Source: Jeotgalibacillus haloalkalitolerans (lineage in GTDB: Bacteria; Bacillota; Bacilli; Bacillales; Jeotgalibacillaceae). From it: a DNA stretch of 64,000 nt. Positions within the stretch are counted from its first letter, which is position 1, and the number at the start of each line of letters is the position of its first letter. Shown here one piece after another: positions 26,264 through 34,909 of this stretch. Location of the stretch: assembly GCF_034427455.1 (NCBI RefSeq), contig NZ_JAXQNN010000002.1, forward strand, positions 310,001-374,000, read 5' to 3'. Below the pieces are notes generated by a model. It was not told where the DNA came from. It made no database searches and saw nothing but the letters and a program-made list of their open reading frames with translations. The position numbers and the translations under genes are program-made.

Positions 26264-27385
26264 TTGAGTGAGTTAGCAAAGTCAAAATGGTTTCGTTTTG
26301 GTTTTGGCTTGATTACCATTTTAATTATTATTTACTTACTGTCCTTAGTGGAGTTTATCTTCACTCCAATTGTGATTATCGTCACAACCCTGTTTGCGCC
26401 AATTGCAATCGCAGGTGTACTTTACTATCTTTTAAGACCGATTGTCAATTTTGCTGCAAAATACTTACCTAGAGGCATTTCGATTTTACTGATCTATCTT
26501 GCCGGTATCGGATTAATTGTTGGGTTGTTCTTTTTAATTGGACCTCCCCTGTCAAGACAATTTAACTCTCTGGTAGATAATATCCCTTCAATATTTAATG
26601 AGTTATCTGCAATGGCTATGAACCTGGTGCAATCAGACTGGTTTAAGAGCATTCAGGAACAGCAGGATTTTTCGATCCAGGATATTACTGACCGGGTAGC
26701 AAGTACGCTGCAGGGTTCTCTTGACGCTATAGGGTCGAACCTCATGTCTATTATCGGTGTCATCACGAATATTGCAATTGTACTTGTGACGATTCCTTTT
26801 GTATTGTTTTACATGTTAAAAGACGGTCAGAAACTTCCTGAACAGTTTCTGCGCTTTACGCCTGAAGAGTTCCGTCCTGAAGGAAGAAAAGTACTGCAGG
26901 ATATGGATGTTGCTTTAAGTTCATACATCCAGGGTCAGCTGATCGTCAGCTTTTGTGTAGGGGTTTTACTTTATATCGGTTATTTGATTATTGGCCTCGA
27001 ATACACGATTGTACTTGCTTTGGTGGCAATGCTTACAAATGTTATACCGTTTGTGGGACCCTTTATCGGGACGATACCTGCAGTCATTGTCGGGTTTATT
27101 GATTCCCCACTTACAGCACTGTTTGTCATTCTGGTTGTGATCGCGGCTCAGCAGATTGAAAGTAACCTGATCTCTCCGCAGGTCATGGGAAAAAAGCTTC
27201 AGGTGCACCCGCTGACAATTATCTTCTTACTGCTTGTCGCTGGAAGTTTCGGCGGTCTTTTAGGACTTATCATGGCGGTTCCGACTTATGCTGTTGGTAA
27301 AGCAATCGTGGTAAATGCCTATCGATTTATTACAATCAGAAAGCGTTATGATGATAAACGCATGAAAAAAAGTAAAATGGTATAG
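26264..27385 (+). CDS. AI-2E family transporter (membrane permease)
   Basis: 373 residues with about eight membrane helices and the PF01594 pattern: VTIPFVLFYMLKDGQ near 180, IGLEYTIVLALVAMLTNVIPFVGPFIGTIPA and SPQVMGKKLQVHPLTIIFLLL towards the end. Family members include TqsA and YdiK-type exporters and sodium antiporters, so the cargo is not defined. An in-frame ATG at 26249 sits on the Shine-Dalgarno GGAGGG itself; TTG 26264, seven bases after it, is the likely start. Confidence 0.87.
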   Translation: MSELAKSKWFRFGFGLITILIIIYLLSLVEFIFTPIVIIVTTLFAPIAIAGVLYYLLRPIVNFAAKYLPRGISILLIYLAGIGLIVGLFFLIGPPLSRQFNSLVDNIPSIFNELSAMAMNLVQSDWFKSIQEQQDFSIQDITDRVASTLQGSLDAIGSNLMSIIGVITNIAIVLVTIPFVLFYMLKDGQKLPEQFLRFTPEEFRPEGRKVLQDMDVALSSYIQGQLIVSFCVGVLLYIGYLIIGLEYTIVLALVAMLTNVIPFVGPFIGTIPAVIVGFIDSPLTALFVILVVIAAQQIESNLISPQVMGKKLQVHPLTIIFLLLVAGSFGGLLGLIMAVPTYAVGKAIVVNAYRFITIRKRYDDKRMKKSKMV

Positions 27386-27388
27386 AAA

Positions 27389-27420
27389 AAAGAGGCCCTG
27401 GATCAGGCCTCTTTTTTTTG
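27389..27420. terminator. bidirectional terminator
   Basis: Stem AGAGGCC / GGCCTCT with CTGGATCA loop, A-run before and T-run after; overlaps the 3' end of the convergent gene. Confidence 0.9.
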
Positions 27421-27759
27421 TGAGAAAATCGCTTCAAAAAATTGTTTGTCTTCTTCTGTCATTTTATCTCTAATATAAGGCTCTCCCTGTGAAAACAGGA
27501 TATATCCGTGATAAACCTGCAAATCTTCATCACAGTCTTCACAGAAGAAAAACTCATCCTCATTCCAGAATGCAGCCTGCGTTCCCCTTTTTACACGTGC
27601 ATGATCATACCTCGCCAGGTTTTCATGCATCTTATCTCTGTAAAATTCCAATGCTTCATGTTTCGTATTAAATGTCCATTCAACAGTAATATCAGATTCC
27701 CAGCCCTCTAAAAACCACCAGGGCTCTGCATCGCTTTTCAGCTGTACGATCCGCCACAA
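27403..27759 (-). CDS. DUF1033 family protein
   Basis: About 118 residues beginning MWRIVQLKSDAEPWWFLEGWE, with FFFCEDCDEDLQVYHGYI near the middle: the DUF1033 pattern. Function unknown; the paired cysteines could bind a metal. The family normally starts MW(K/R)I, so I place the start at TTG 27759; a GTG at 27768 is also open. AAAGGCGG lies just upstream. Confidence 0.8.
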   Translation of the reverse strand: MWRIVQLKSDAEPWWFLEGWESDITVEWTFNTKHEALEFYRDKMHENLARYDHARVKRGTQAAFWNEDEFFFCEDCDEDLQVYHGYILFSQGEPYIRDKMTEEDKQFFEAIFSQKKEA

Positions 27760-27839
27760 AAGCAGCACCGCCTTTCTTTCATGTGCTGCTTATAAGTGTA
27801 CTGAACCTTGAAGAGAAATGAAACGGATCTGCTCATTCT

Positions 27840-28169
27840 CTATGCGTTAACAGTTTCAATGTCTGCCTCTTCAGTTTTTTCGTCAGTTAAAGGATCTATA
27901 ATCTTCAGTACCAGTGGATAATGTTCTGCCTCCTGATTCAGCTTGTAAAGAATCCTCTTACCATGTCTCTGTTCTGTAATGAGCTTTGCTGTTTTCAGTT
28001 TTTTTATGTGCTGGCTGACAAGCGGCTGGCTAATGCCAAAAAACTGAACAAATTCTGAAACAGTCCACTCTTCCTCAGCCATTTTCTTGGCCATGATTAA
28101 CCTTGTCCGATCTCCGAACAAACGGTAAATATCAGCTAACTCATGTGAGTAATCAAATTCTTGACTCAT
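27840..28169 (-). CDS. ArsR-family winged-helix regulator
   Basis: 109 residues: LADIYRLFGDRTRLIMAKKMAEEEWTVSEFVQFFGISQPLVSQHIKKLKTAKLI is a typical ArsR HTH (about 9-60) followed by the wing RHGKRILYKL. No cysteine metal-binding box is present in the recognition helix, so a metal effector is unlikely. GAGGGG is six bases before ATG 28169 and three before the preceding ATG 28172. It is divergent from xpaC-yaaN, with a long AT-rich intergenic region containing a near-palindrome that could be its operator. Confidence 0.88.
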   Translation of the reverse strand: MSQEFDYSHELADIYRLFGDRTRLIMAKKMAEEEWTVSEFVQFFGISQPLVSQHIKKLKTAKLITEQRHGKRILYKLNQEAEHYPLVLKIIDPLTDEKTEEADIETVNA

Positions 28170-28233
28170 CATCTGCCCCTCGCTTCCAAAAAAATAAACC
28201 AAATGGCTCATATATATAGTACGTTCGAATTAT

Positions 28234-28260
28234 ATTATACCCTCAAATAATTAAAAAAAC
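28234..28260 (-). promoter_or_regulatory. candidate promoter of the ArsR gene
   Basis: Minus strand: GTTTTT (28260-28255), 12-base spacer, GGGTAT (28242-28237), a sigma-B-like pattern; the overlapping TATAAT (28239-28234) could serve sigma-A, but no matching -35 is seen. Confidence 0.4.
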
Positions 28261-28380
28261 TACTCTTCATGGAATTATTTTCGTTTTTAATAGTCTTTAA
28301 GTCTATTTGAGAATACAAAAATTGCATTGCTTGCTTCCTTTTCCTGAATGATAGACAATATACATAAGGAAAAATTGAAA

Positions 28381-28406
28381 CTTATAGCCGGTTATAACCG
28401 TATAAG
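28381..28406 (+). promoter_or_regulatory. near-perfect palindrome upstream of xpaC (possible operator)
   Basis: Outer arms CTTATA (28381-28386) and TATAAG (28401-28406) enclose CGGTTATAACCG with two extra bases (GC) on the left. About 33 bases before the xpaC start and downstream of TTGAAA (28375-28380). It could be bound by the divergent ArsR protein; this is inference. Confidence 0.45.
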
Positions 28407-28438
28407 ATACTATAAGTCCTGATAAGGAGAAGATGGAT

Positions 28439-29056
28439 ATGAAGCAAATATTAAATTTTGTGACCCGTCTTGGAATTTCACTGCCTATTGCAAGCATTAC
28501 CTGGATCAGTGCCATCTTTCTGATGAATGTGTCATTCTGGCCTTCATTGGCGGCAGCTCTGATTGGCGGGATTGTGCCATTTTATACGATTAAGTGGTTT
28601 CAGAAACGCTCCCTTTTAAAATCGTATGGTTTAACAAAAAGAGAATATGAATATATACAGTCAAACTTAAAAGAAGCACAGAAAAAAATATCCCGGCTGC
28701 AGGGAAAACAGTTCCAGATCCGCTCAATTTCAGCAATGAGACAGTTAAATGATATGATTAAGTTCTCAAGAAGAATATTCAGCATTGTGAAAAAAGACCC
28801 TAAACGCTTTTATACATCTGAACGATTCTTTTTTTACCATCTGGACAGCGCGGTCGAGTTAACGGAGAAATATACTATGCTCGTTACTCAGCCTGTTAAA
28901 AATAAAGAAGTACTGGTTTCATTGGAGGATACAAGACAGACGCTTCACGAGTTAAATCGTTCGCTTGAAGAGGACCTGATGAAGGTATTGTCTAATGATC
29001 TTGATACACTGCGAATTGAACTTGATATGGCGAAAAATACAATAGAGCATAAATAA
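28439..29056 (+). CDS. xpaC: XpaC-like protein
   Basis: 205 residues: two N-terminal membrane helices (about 10-30 and 32-50) then a long charged helical region (GLTKREYEYIQSNLKEAQKKISRLQGKQF). Matches the XpaC family (named for hydrolysis of 5-bromo-4-chloroindolyl phosphate; real role unclear). AAGGAG is nine bases before ATG 28439 and only three before the in-frame ATG 28433, so 28439 is preferred. Followed 15 bases later by yaaN, as in B. subtilis. Confidence 0.88.
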   Translation: MKQILNFVTRLGISLPIASITWISAIFLMNVSFWPSLAAALIGGIVPFYTIKWFQKRSLLKSYGLTKREYEYIQSNLKEAQKKISRLQGKQFQIRSISAMRQLNDMIKFSRRIFSIVKKDPKRFYTSERFFFYHLDSAVELTEKYTMLVTQPVKNKEVLVSLEDTRQTLHELNRSLEEDLMKVLSNDLDTLRIELDMAKNTIEHK

Positions 29057-29071
29057 CGGGAGGTTGTATTG

Positions 29072-30250
29072 ATGGAAGAAAAACAACAGGTCAAAGTAGA
29101 AGAACGATCATCTAAATTGGATGATCTGCTTGCAAACCCATTTGGTGATAATGAAATTACGACTGCAGATACTCACACAGGACAAGCCGCGCCTAAAAGG
29201 TTAGCGGATGTCTTACCGGAAGAAGACCGGAAACAGGCAGAAGCCCTGTCTAAGCAGATTGATCCAGCTGATCATCAGTCGATTCTCCAATATGGAACAG
29301 CAGCTCAGTCCAAGCTTTCTAATTTCTCTCATGCGATGCTTGATCATGTTCAGAGAAAAGATGTCGGTCCGATTGGTGACATATTAAAAGAATTGATGAA
29401 CAGGCTTGAACAGATTGATCCTGATGAGCTTTCTGATCAGAAGAAAAATGTGATCTCAAAATTGTTCAACCGGGTAAACAGATCTGTAAATGAAATTTTG
29501 TCCAAGTACCAAAAGGTTGGTGCACAGGTAGACAGAATCAGCGTAAGACTCGACCATTCAAAAAAGTCCCTGCTTGATGATATTCAGATGCTCGACCAGC
29601 TTTATAACGAAAACAAAGAATATTTTCAGGCGCTGAATATTTATATCGCTGCTGCAGAACTGAAACGTGAAGACCTTGAGCATAATGTGATTCCCGCTCT
29701 TCGCACGAAAGCAGAAAAAAGCAGTGATCAGATGGCGTACCAGGAAGTCAATGATATGATGCAATTTCTGGACAGACTCGATAAGCGTATACATGATCTT
29801 CAGCTCAGCAGACAAATCACTATACAAAGTGCCCCGCAGATCAGAATGATTCAGAATATAAACCAGGCACTGGCTGAAAAAATTCAGGCGTCTATCCTGA
29901 CTGCTATCCCATTGTGGAAGAACCAGATTGCAATTGCACTCACATTGTTCAGGCAGCAGCGCGCAGTTGAAGCCCAGAAGCAGGTTACTAAAACCACAAA
30001 CGAATTATTGCTGAAAAACTCTGAGATGTTAAAGGTAAACAGTATTGAAACGGCAAAGGAAAATGAAAGAGGCATTGTAGATATCGAAACCCTGAAAACG
30101 ACGCAGTCCAACCTGGTATCCACCCTGGAGGAAACGCTTCGTATTCAGGAAGAAGGCCGTCAGAAACGGAGACAGGCTGAAGGAGAAATTCAGGCAATGG
30201 AAGCTGAGTTAAAACAGCAGCTGCTGCAATTAAAAAATAAAAGATCATAA
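29072..30250 (+). CDS. yaaN: TelA/YaaN family toxic-anion resistance protein
   Basis: 392 residues, almost wholly alpha-helical and coiled-coil, with the TelA-family core [30 protein letters not shown] and [14 protein letters not shown]. TelA homologues are linked to tellurite and lantibiotic/envelope tolerance, mechanism unknown. GGGAGG eight bases before ATG 29072 (a TTG one codon earlier is less likely). Second gene of xpaC-yaaN. Confidence 0.9.
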   Translation: MEEKQQVKVEERSSKLDDLLANPFGDNEITTADTHTGQAAPKRLADVLPEEDRKQAEALSKQIDPADHQSILQYGTAAQSKLSNFSHAMLDHVQRKDVGPIGDILKELMNRLEQIDPDELSDQKKNVISKLFNRVNRSVNEILSKYQKVGAQVDRISVRLDHSKKSLLDDIQMLDQLYNENKEYFQALNIYIAAAELKREDLEHNVIPALRTKAEKSSDQMAYQEVNDMMQFLDRLDKRIHDLQLSRQITIQSAPQIRMIQNINQALAEKIQASILTAIPLWKNQIAIALTLFRQQRAVEAQKQVTKTTNELLLKNSEMLKVNSIETAKENERGIVDIETLKTTQSNLVSTLEETLRIQEEGRQKRRQAEGEIQAMEAELKQQLLQLKNKRS

Positions 30251-30251
30251 T

Positions 30252-30290
30252 AAAAAACCGCTGTGTCAGTTATACACAGCGGTTTTACAT
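30252..30290. terminator. bidirectional terminator after yaaN
   Basis: Stem AAACCGCTGTGT / ACACAGCGGTTT with CAGTTAT loop; A-run before, TTTT after; overlaps the last codons of the small gene at 30285. Confidence 0.9.
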
Positions 30291-30401
30291 TTTCCTCAGC
30301 CAGTCAGTTGTTTTGCGTTTTGCATTTTTCCATTGATTTCTGTTCACCTTTTCATTGTGACGGCTGTATTCTTCTAGACGTGCTAAATGGTTTGTATTCA
30401 T
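30285..30401 (-). CDS. small basic protein (38 aa)
   Basis: MNTNHLARLEEYSRHNEKVN... ending TTDWLRKM, rich in Asn, Lys and Arg. GAGGAG ten bases before ATG 30401, and the terminator sits exactly at its stop codon, which supports a real transcript. Family not recognised; size and charge suggest a nucleic-acid or membrane-surface binding peptide, but that is a guess. Confidence 0.55.
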   Translation of the reverse strand: MNTNHLARLEEYSRHNEKVNRNQWKNAKRKTTDWLRKM

Positions 30402-30514
30402 CTGTGTTCATCTCCTCTTTTTCTGATACTCTTAGTGTAGTCAAAAAAAGACGTTAAGAAACGGACACACAGCATGATTTTAACTCCGTCCCGGGGATGA
30501 ATTATTCCTCAGTC

Positions 30515-32431
30515 TCACATACTTTTATACAGAAGTCTTTTCAATAACGGGAACAGTACATCAGGCAGTTCATCTATATCCTGGACAAACAGACTGAAGC
30601 GGCCGTATATATTCTGGATGACTTCCTTTTGGCTTTCCGGAATTTCCGTGGTTGATAAAAAGACGTTCATTACTTCAATTCCACGTTTTCTCGCTGCAAG
30701 CACTGCATCATGTGTATCCACAATACCATTTTGCTCATAGTCTGCTGCAGCTGGCTCCCCGTCTGAAAACACGAGCAGAAACTTTTGTTTTTCTGTTCTT
30801 TTTTCAAGCCTTTCTATCATATGTCTGATTGCATAGCCATCACGGTTATCCTCTTCCGGCTCAAGCTGCATAATGGCAGCCCCATCCTGCTGATACAGAC
30901 TGTCATTAAAAGAGATCACCGTTTTAAAATGATTCGGCTGACCTTTTTGTCCCGCTTTCGGTGTATTCTCCCAAAAACCGGTGATTTCATGCGGAACCTG
31001 TACTGACTTTAGCGCTTCATGAAATAAAACGAGCCCTTTTTTAGTTTCATCCATCTTGTCATACATAGATGCCGAACAATCAAGCAACAACTCAAAAGCA
31101 GCATCAATTTTTGGGGACTCCTCATCTTTCTTATAAAAGACCCTTGGTTTTTCATCTGTAAAATAAGGCAGCAGATTTTTACTGAGTCTGCCTTTTACAA
31201 GATGTGTTCGTGGGCTTGTCTTTTTATGGTCAAGTGTCTTTTCTATTACCTGTTTAAGCTTTTTCTGATAAAGTGAAATTTCTTTTTTGTACTCAAGATA
31301 AAGGGTTCTTTCAGCATTCTTAACCGGTTCAGGAAATTCAAAAACAGGAAAGGCGTGTTCGTTCTCCTTACCATATTTTGAACTGCCGGCTGCTGTGTCA
31401 TCCTCTGACTTACGGTCGACATCCTTCTGGTCAAAATCCTGACGCTGTGACTTCTGTGAACTCCCCTGAACACTTGCAAGCGCCTGCTCCTGGTCATCAC
31501 CTTCCCTTGCTGCTTCCGTATCAATGGAGGTTTTGGTCCCTGATTCTAATTCGAACTGCAGAAATGATTCGCCTTTTTCTTCCGACTCTCTATGCCATGC
31601 TTTAAATTCTTCATCTTCAACTTCTTCATTTCCACTTGGCTTTTCCTTTTCAGTATCGTCATTGATCAAAGCATCTTTTCTTTTCAAATCTTCAAATGTA
31701 AGGCCGTCTGCCCAGTTCTTTATCGTCTTTTCCGGAAGATGAAAATACTCATTCAGCATATCTTTTTTCAGCAGTTCATCCACTACTTCACATAGAGCTT
31801 TACAGATCTTAACTGAATCTGAAGTCGATTTTGTTTCGTGCGTTTTTTCAATCTGCTGTGTAATAAATGGTTTTGCACGGTTAATGTCTGTATGGATATC
31901 TGGCCACTCATCAATTGGTGAATCAGCAAAGACCAGTAAATAAATCAGATTAAAGAATGCATCAGTTGTAATGCCTTTTACCTGATGGACATTTAACTGG
32001 GATTCAAAATATCTTGCGTATACTTTACGTCTTGTTTTAAATGCATTTTTCGTTCCTGGTCTCTTCATCTTGGTCATCTCTTCAAGCCTTGCATCCTCTA
32101 TCAGCATAAACAGCTGTTTTGCAAATGAAGGGTGATCCAGCGTATGCGTATACTGTATAAATTTTTGTATCGTCACAGGGTCTGAATGTTTATATGCACC
32201 TTCAGCACGTATAAATACGTCTGTAATCAGACCATGCCACTCTTCAGTTTCTGAACGGTGATCCCAGAAGTGACTGACAAAGAGCGTACGCTGTGCGGGA
32301 TCAATATAATTCATGGGACTGTATTCAACCGTCATCTCTTTCTCACGTGTGAGTGTTTTTGCAAGGTCAATCAGTTGCATCAGCCTGAAAGAGTTGACCT
32401 GCTCATCATTAAATTGTATAAACCGCTGCAT
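30515..32431 (-). CDS. yojO: VWA-domain protein, YojO/NorD-like
   Basis: 638 residues, the same length as I recall for B. subtilis YojO. A variable acidic middle region (about 265-360) precedes a C-terminal von Willebrand A domain whose metal site reads LLLDCSASMYDK (near residue 450, DxSxS) and LVFSDGEPAA. Partners of MoxR-type ATPases like this act as chaperone or metal-insertion pairs (NorQ-NorD, CobS-CobT). GAGGTG precedes ATG 32431, nine bases after yojN. The client is unknown; no nitric oxide reductase or cobalamin gene is near. Confidence 0.88.
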   Translation of the reverse strand: MQRFIQFNDEQVNSFRLMQLIDLAKTLTREKEMTVEYSPMNYIDPAQRTLFVSHFWDHRSETEEWHGLITDVFIRAEGAYKHSDPVTIQKFIQYTHTLDHPSFAKQLFMLIEDARLEEMTKMKRPGTKNAFKTRRKVYARYFESQLNVHQVKGITTDAFFNLIYLLVFADSPIDEWPDIHTDINRAKPFITQQIEKTHETKSTSDSVKICKALCEVVDELLKKDMLNEYFHLPEKTIKNWADGLTFEDLKRKDALINDDTEKEKPSGNEEVEDEEFKAWHRESEEKGESFLQFELESGTKTSIDTEAAREGDDQEQALASVQGSSQKSQRQDFDQKDVDRKSEDDTAAGSSKYGKENEHAFPVFEFPEPVKNAERTLYLEYKKEISLYQKKLKQVIEKTLDHKKTSPRTHLVKGRLSKNLLPYFTDEKPRVFYKKDEESPKIDAAFELLLDCSASMYDKMDETKKGLVLFHEALKSVQVPHEITGFWENTPKAGQKGQPNHFKTVISFNDSLYQQDGAAIMQLEPEEDNRDGYAIRHMIERLEKRTEKQKFLLVFSDGEPAAADYEQNGIVDTHDAVLAARKRGIEVMNVFLSTTEIPESQKEVIQNIYGRFSLFVQDIDELPDVLFPLLKRLLYKSM

Positions 32432-32440
32432 CTGATCACC

Positions 32441-33313
32441 TCATTCAAAGATTGTGTCAGCGATATTTTTAACTGCTGATTTTTCCCGTTCGTCCTCAAG
32501 CTTATCTATTATGCCACGCTGAATAGCTCTTTTAGGAGGCATATAGATTGAAAGGTCACAAGTGTCCAGCAGGGCTCTGATTGAAGCTGCCTCTTCAGAC
32601 ACCTGCCCGTTTTGAACCTGTGTAAATAAATCAGCCGACAGCTCAACAAATTGATCTATGATTCTCTCGTCTTTAAGCGCACTTTGTTCCATCAATACTG
32701 TTTTTAGCGTATCACCTTTAATATATGGAACGTCAACAACGATAAATCTGTTTTTAAGCGCTTCATTTAAAGGAACTGTCCCGATATATCCTTCATTGAT
32801 TGCCGCAACCACTTTAAAACCTTCCGCTGCAGTGATCACTTCATTTGTGAAAGGATTTGTAATTGTCCGGCGATAGTCGAGTACACCGTTTAAAATTGGC
32901 AGGGTTTCAGGTTTAGCCATATTAATTTCATCGATATAAAGAATATGTCCTTTTTTCATTGCCTGAATGACTGGTCCTTCAACAAATGTAATAGCAGACT
33001 TGCCATCGACCTGTTCAATCGTTTTAAATCCAAGCATCGCTTCCGCATCAAGATCTACAGAACAATTAATGCTGTACATAGGCTGATTAAACGTATAGCT
33101 CACACTTTCTGCAAGCTTAGTTTTTCCTGAACCGGTTGGTCCTTTCAGCAGTATATTTTTCTGCAGGGACAACCCGATCATTACATCATGAAAAACTGAA
33201 GGATCATCTGCTGTATAGCCTCCTGAGCCGATTCTTCCCTGTGAATCCGCATCCCCTTTGGAACTTTGTTCAATTAATTGTCTAATATTTTCCGGTAGTT
33301 TACTTAATTCCAT
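32441..33313 (-). CDS. yojN: MoxR-family AAA+ ATPase, YojN/NorQ-like
   Basis: 290 residues with Walker [16 protein letters not shown] (56-70), Walker [16 protein letters not shown] near 127, and sensor/arginine regions typical of MoxR proteins. Expected to form a hexamer that works with the VWA protein encoded downstream. The start is ATG 33313 with AAAGGA upstream; the in-frame ATG at 33322 directly abuts that site. First gene of yojN-yojO. Confidence 0.9.
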   Translation of the reverse strand: MELSKLPENIRQLIEQSSKGDADSQGRIGSGGYTADDPSVFHDVMIGLSLQKNILLKGPTGSGKTKLAESVSYTFNQPMYSINCSVDLDAEAMLGFKTIEQVDGKSAITFVEGPVIQAMKKGHILYIDEINMAKPETLPILNGVLDYRRTITNPFTNEVITAAEGFKVVAAINEGYIGTVPLNEALKNRFIVVDVPYIKGDTLKTVLMEQSALKDERIIDQFVELSADLFTQVQNGQVSEEAASIRALLDTCDLSIYMPPKRAIQRGIIDKLEDEREKSAVKNIADTIFE

Positions 33314-33445
33314 TACAATCATCCTTTACAATAACGTCAATGATTCATTGTACCGTTCTTTCAGTTAAATGATCAACTCATGTGGTTAGACAGTGCATCT
33401 GATAATGGGTAAAATGGAGACTGGAGTGAAAGGAGTTATACATAG

Positions 33446-34231
33446 ATGAATAGATTAAAATCTCAGCTCGCCCTGATTGCTGAGCACCGGACGTTTAACG
33501 CGGTGATTATCGGGTTAATACTGCTAAACGCAGTTCTGATTGGTCTTGAGACCTATCCCTCTATATACAGCAACTATAGTGATTTATTTATTGGAGCTGA
33601 CAGAATTCTGCTATGGCTGTTCACCATTGAGATTCTTATCAGGCTGGTCGCAGCACCTTCAATAAAACAATTCTTTAAACAGCCATGGAATGTATTTGAC
33701 TTTGTTATTGTATTAAGTGGACATCTGATCACGGGCGGGCATTATGTGACTGTCCTGCGTATCTTAAGAGTTCTGCGTGTACTCAGAACCATCTCAGTCA
33801 TTCCCTCTCTCAGAAAAATGGTGAATGCACTATTAATGACAATTCCTTCAATGGGTACAATCCTGCTGCTGCTGGGAATTTTCTTTTATATTTACGGCGT
33901 AATCGGTACGATGCTCTATTCAGCGATTGCTCCTGAATATTTTGGAAGTCTTCACAGTTCACTATTGACTTTATTCCAGGTCGTGACGCTCGAGTCCTGG
34001 GCAAGCGGCGTCATGAGACCGATTCTCAAGGAGGATCCAACATCATGGTGGTATTTTGTCACGTTTGTATTAATTGGCACATTTGTGATTTTTAATCTGT
34101 TTGTTGGTGTCATTGTCAATAATGTTGAAGAAGCAGATAAAGAAAACAGACCTTCTCCTGAAGAAGTTAAATTAGCAGAGGTTCAAAAAGAGCTTGCAGA
34201 AATTAAAGCACTGCTGAATAAAAAAGAGTAA
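33446..34231 (+). CDS. bacterial voltage-gated sodium channel (NaChBac type)
   Basis: 261 residues, six membrane helices per subunit; expected to work as a homotetramer. S4 voltage sensor VLRILRVLRVLRTISVIPSLRK carries arginines every third residue (near 107-122). The selectivity filter TLESWASG (181-188) is the Na+-selective high-field-strength filter of NaChBac. A C-terminal coiled coil follows S6 (EEVKLAEVQKELAEIKALLNKK). AAAGGAG ten bases before ATG 33446. In alkaliphilic Bacillus such channels support Na+ re-entry for pH control and motility. Confidence 0.93.
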   Translation: MNRLKSQLALIAEHRTFNAVIIGLILLNAVLIGLETYPSIYSNYSDLFIGADRILLWLFTIEILIRLVAAPSIKQFFKQPWNVFDFVIVLSGHLITGGHYVTVLRILRVLRVLRTISVIPSLRKMVNALLMTIPSMGTILLLLGIFFYIYGVIGTMLYSAIAPEYFGSLHSSLLTLFQVVTLESWASGVMRPILKEDPTSWWYFVTFVLIGTFVIFNLFVGVIVNNVEEADKENRPSPEEVKLAEVQKELAEIKALLNKKE

Positions 34232-34256
34232 GGGCCAGCCCCTTACTCTTTTTCAT
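34222..34256. terminator. bidirectional terminator after the sodium channel
   Basis: Stem AAAGAGTAAGGG / CCCTTACTCTTT with CCAGC loop, spanning the channel stop codon and the 3' end of the convergent gene. Confidence 0.9.
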
Positions 34257-34635
34257 ATATATACAATCCTCTGTCCAGCTTTCTGACTTCAGGAAACTTG
34301 CGCTGGATTGTATTCATAAACGTTGTGATATTAGCTACTTTATAGCCGGTTTCTTTTTCAACAAACGTCTGAATATCTGTGCCTTTGACGGGCTCAAGTT
34401 TTTTCTGAAGGATTTTCAGAGCAGCAGCATGCATTTTTTTGGACTTCCCGACGTTGATCGGCTTTACAGGCTTGGATTGAGTGGGTTGAACCTGATCCTG
34501 AGCAGTCCCTTCATCAAGTTCTCTCAATCTCTGCATGATTTTTTCGCGTTCCTGCCTGAATTCCTGAAGAATTCTTATTTCTGAATCCGCCATTTGTTCA
34601 AGGCGTATTTTTAACGCTGTTCTCTCATCGAACAT
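34243..34635 (-). CDS. rok: Rok-like nucleoid-associated repressor
   Basis: 130 residues. The N-terminal oligomerisation segment MFDERTALKIRLEQMADSE... RLRELDEG closely follows recalled B. subtilis Rok (MFNEREALRLRLEQ). The C-terminal winged-helix DNA-binding domain (about 67-130) has ALKILQKKLEPVKGTDI, ITTFMNTIQRKFPEV and RGLYIYE, again as in Rok. The linker is much shorter than in B. subtilis Rok (about 191 aa). Rok coats AT-rich foreign DNA and represses comK. Thirteen bases downstream of the DUF6501 gene, likely co-transcribed. Confidence 0.8.
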   Translation of the reverse strand: MFDERTALKIRLEQMADSEIRILQEFRQEREKIMQRLRELDEGTAQDQVQPTQSKPVKPINVGKSKKMHAAALKILQKKLEPVKGTDIQTFVEKETGYKVANITTFMNTIQRKFPEVRKLDRGLYIYEKE

Positions 34636-34648
34636 CTGTCAGTTCTCC

Positions 34649-34852
34649 TTAAGCCTCTTCAAAGTAGTCTTTATAAAATCCGCCTACTTTTCCAGTGTTA
34701 TCAATAATAAAAATAAATTCTTCCGTTTCGTTTTTTACATCATACGTTTTTCCAACTGTCAGTACGTTATTTACAACATATTTTGCAGCGTTGTCATGTA
34801 CGCATTTTACCTGTTTAATTGTTTCCCGGTTTTCCCAGTCTAAATGAATCAT
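34649..34852 (-). CDS. DUF6501-type small protein (67 aa)
   Basis: MIHLDWENRETIKQVKCVHDNAAKY... with DNTGKVGGFYKDYFEEA at the end; a conserved Bacillaceae small protein that I recall as DUF6501, function unknown. Probably a small beta-barrel by pattern. AGAAAGGGG-type site before ATG 34852. Upstream partner of the Rok-like gene. Confidence 0.75.
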   Translation of the reverse strand: MIHLDWENRETIKQVKCVHDNAAKYVVNNVLTVGKTYDVKNETEEFIFIIDNTGKVGGFYKDYFEEA

Positions 34853-34909
34853 GGATCAAACCCCTTTCTGTTATCTCTATCGTTAGTATATCGCTAAAAT
34901 GACTGATTG

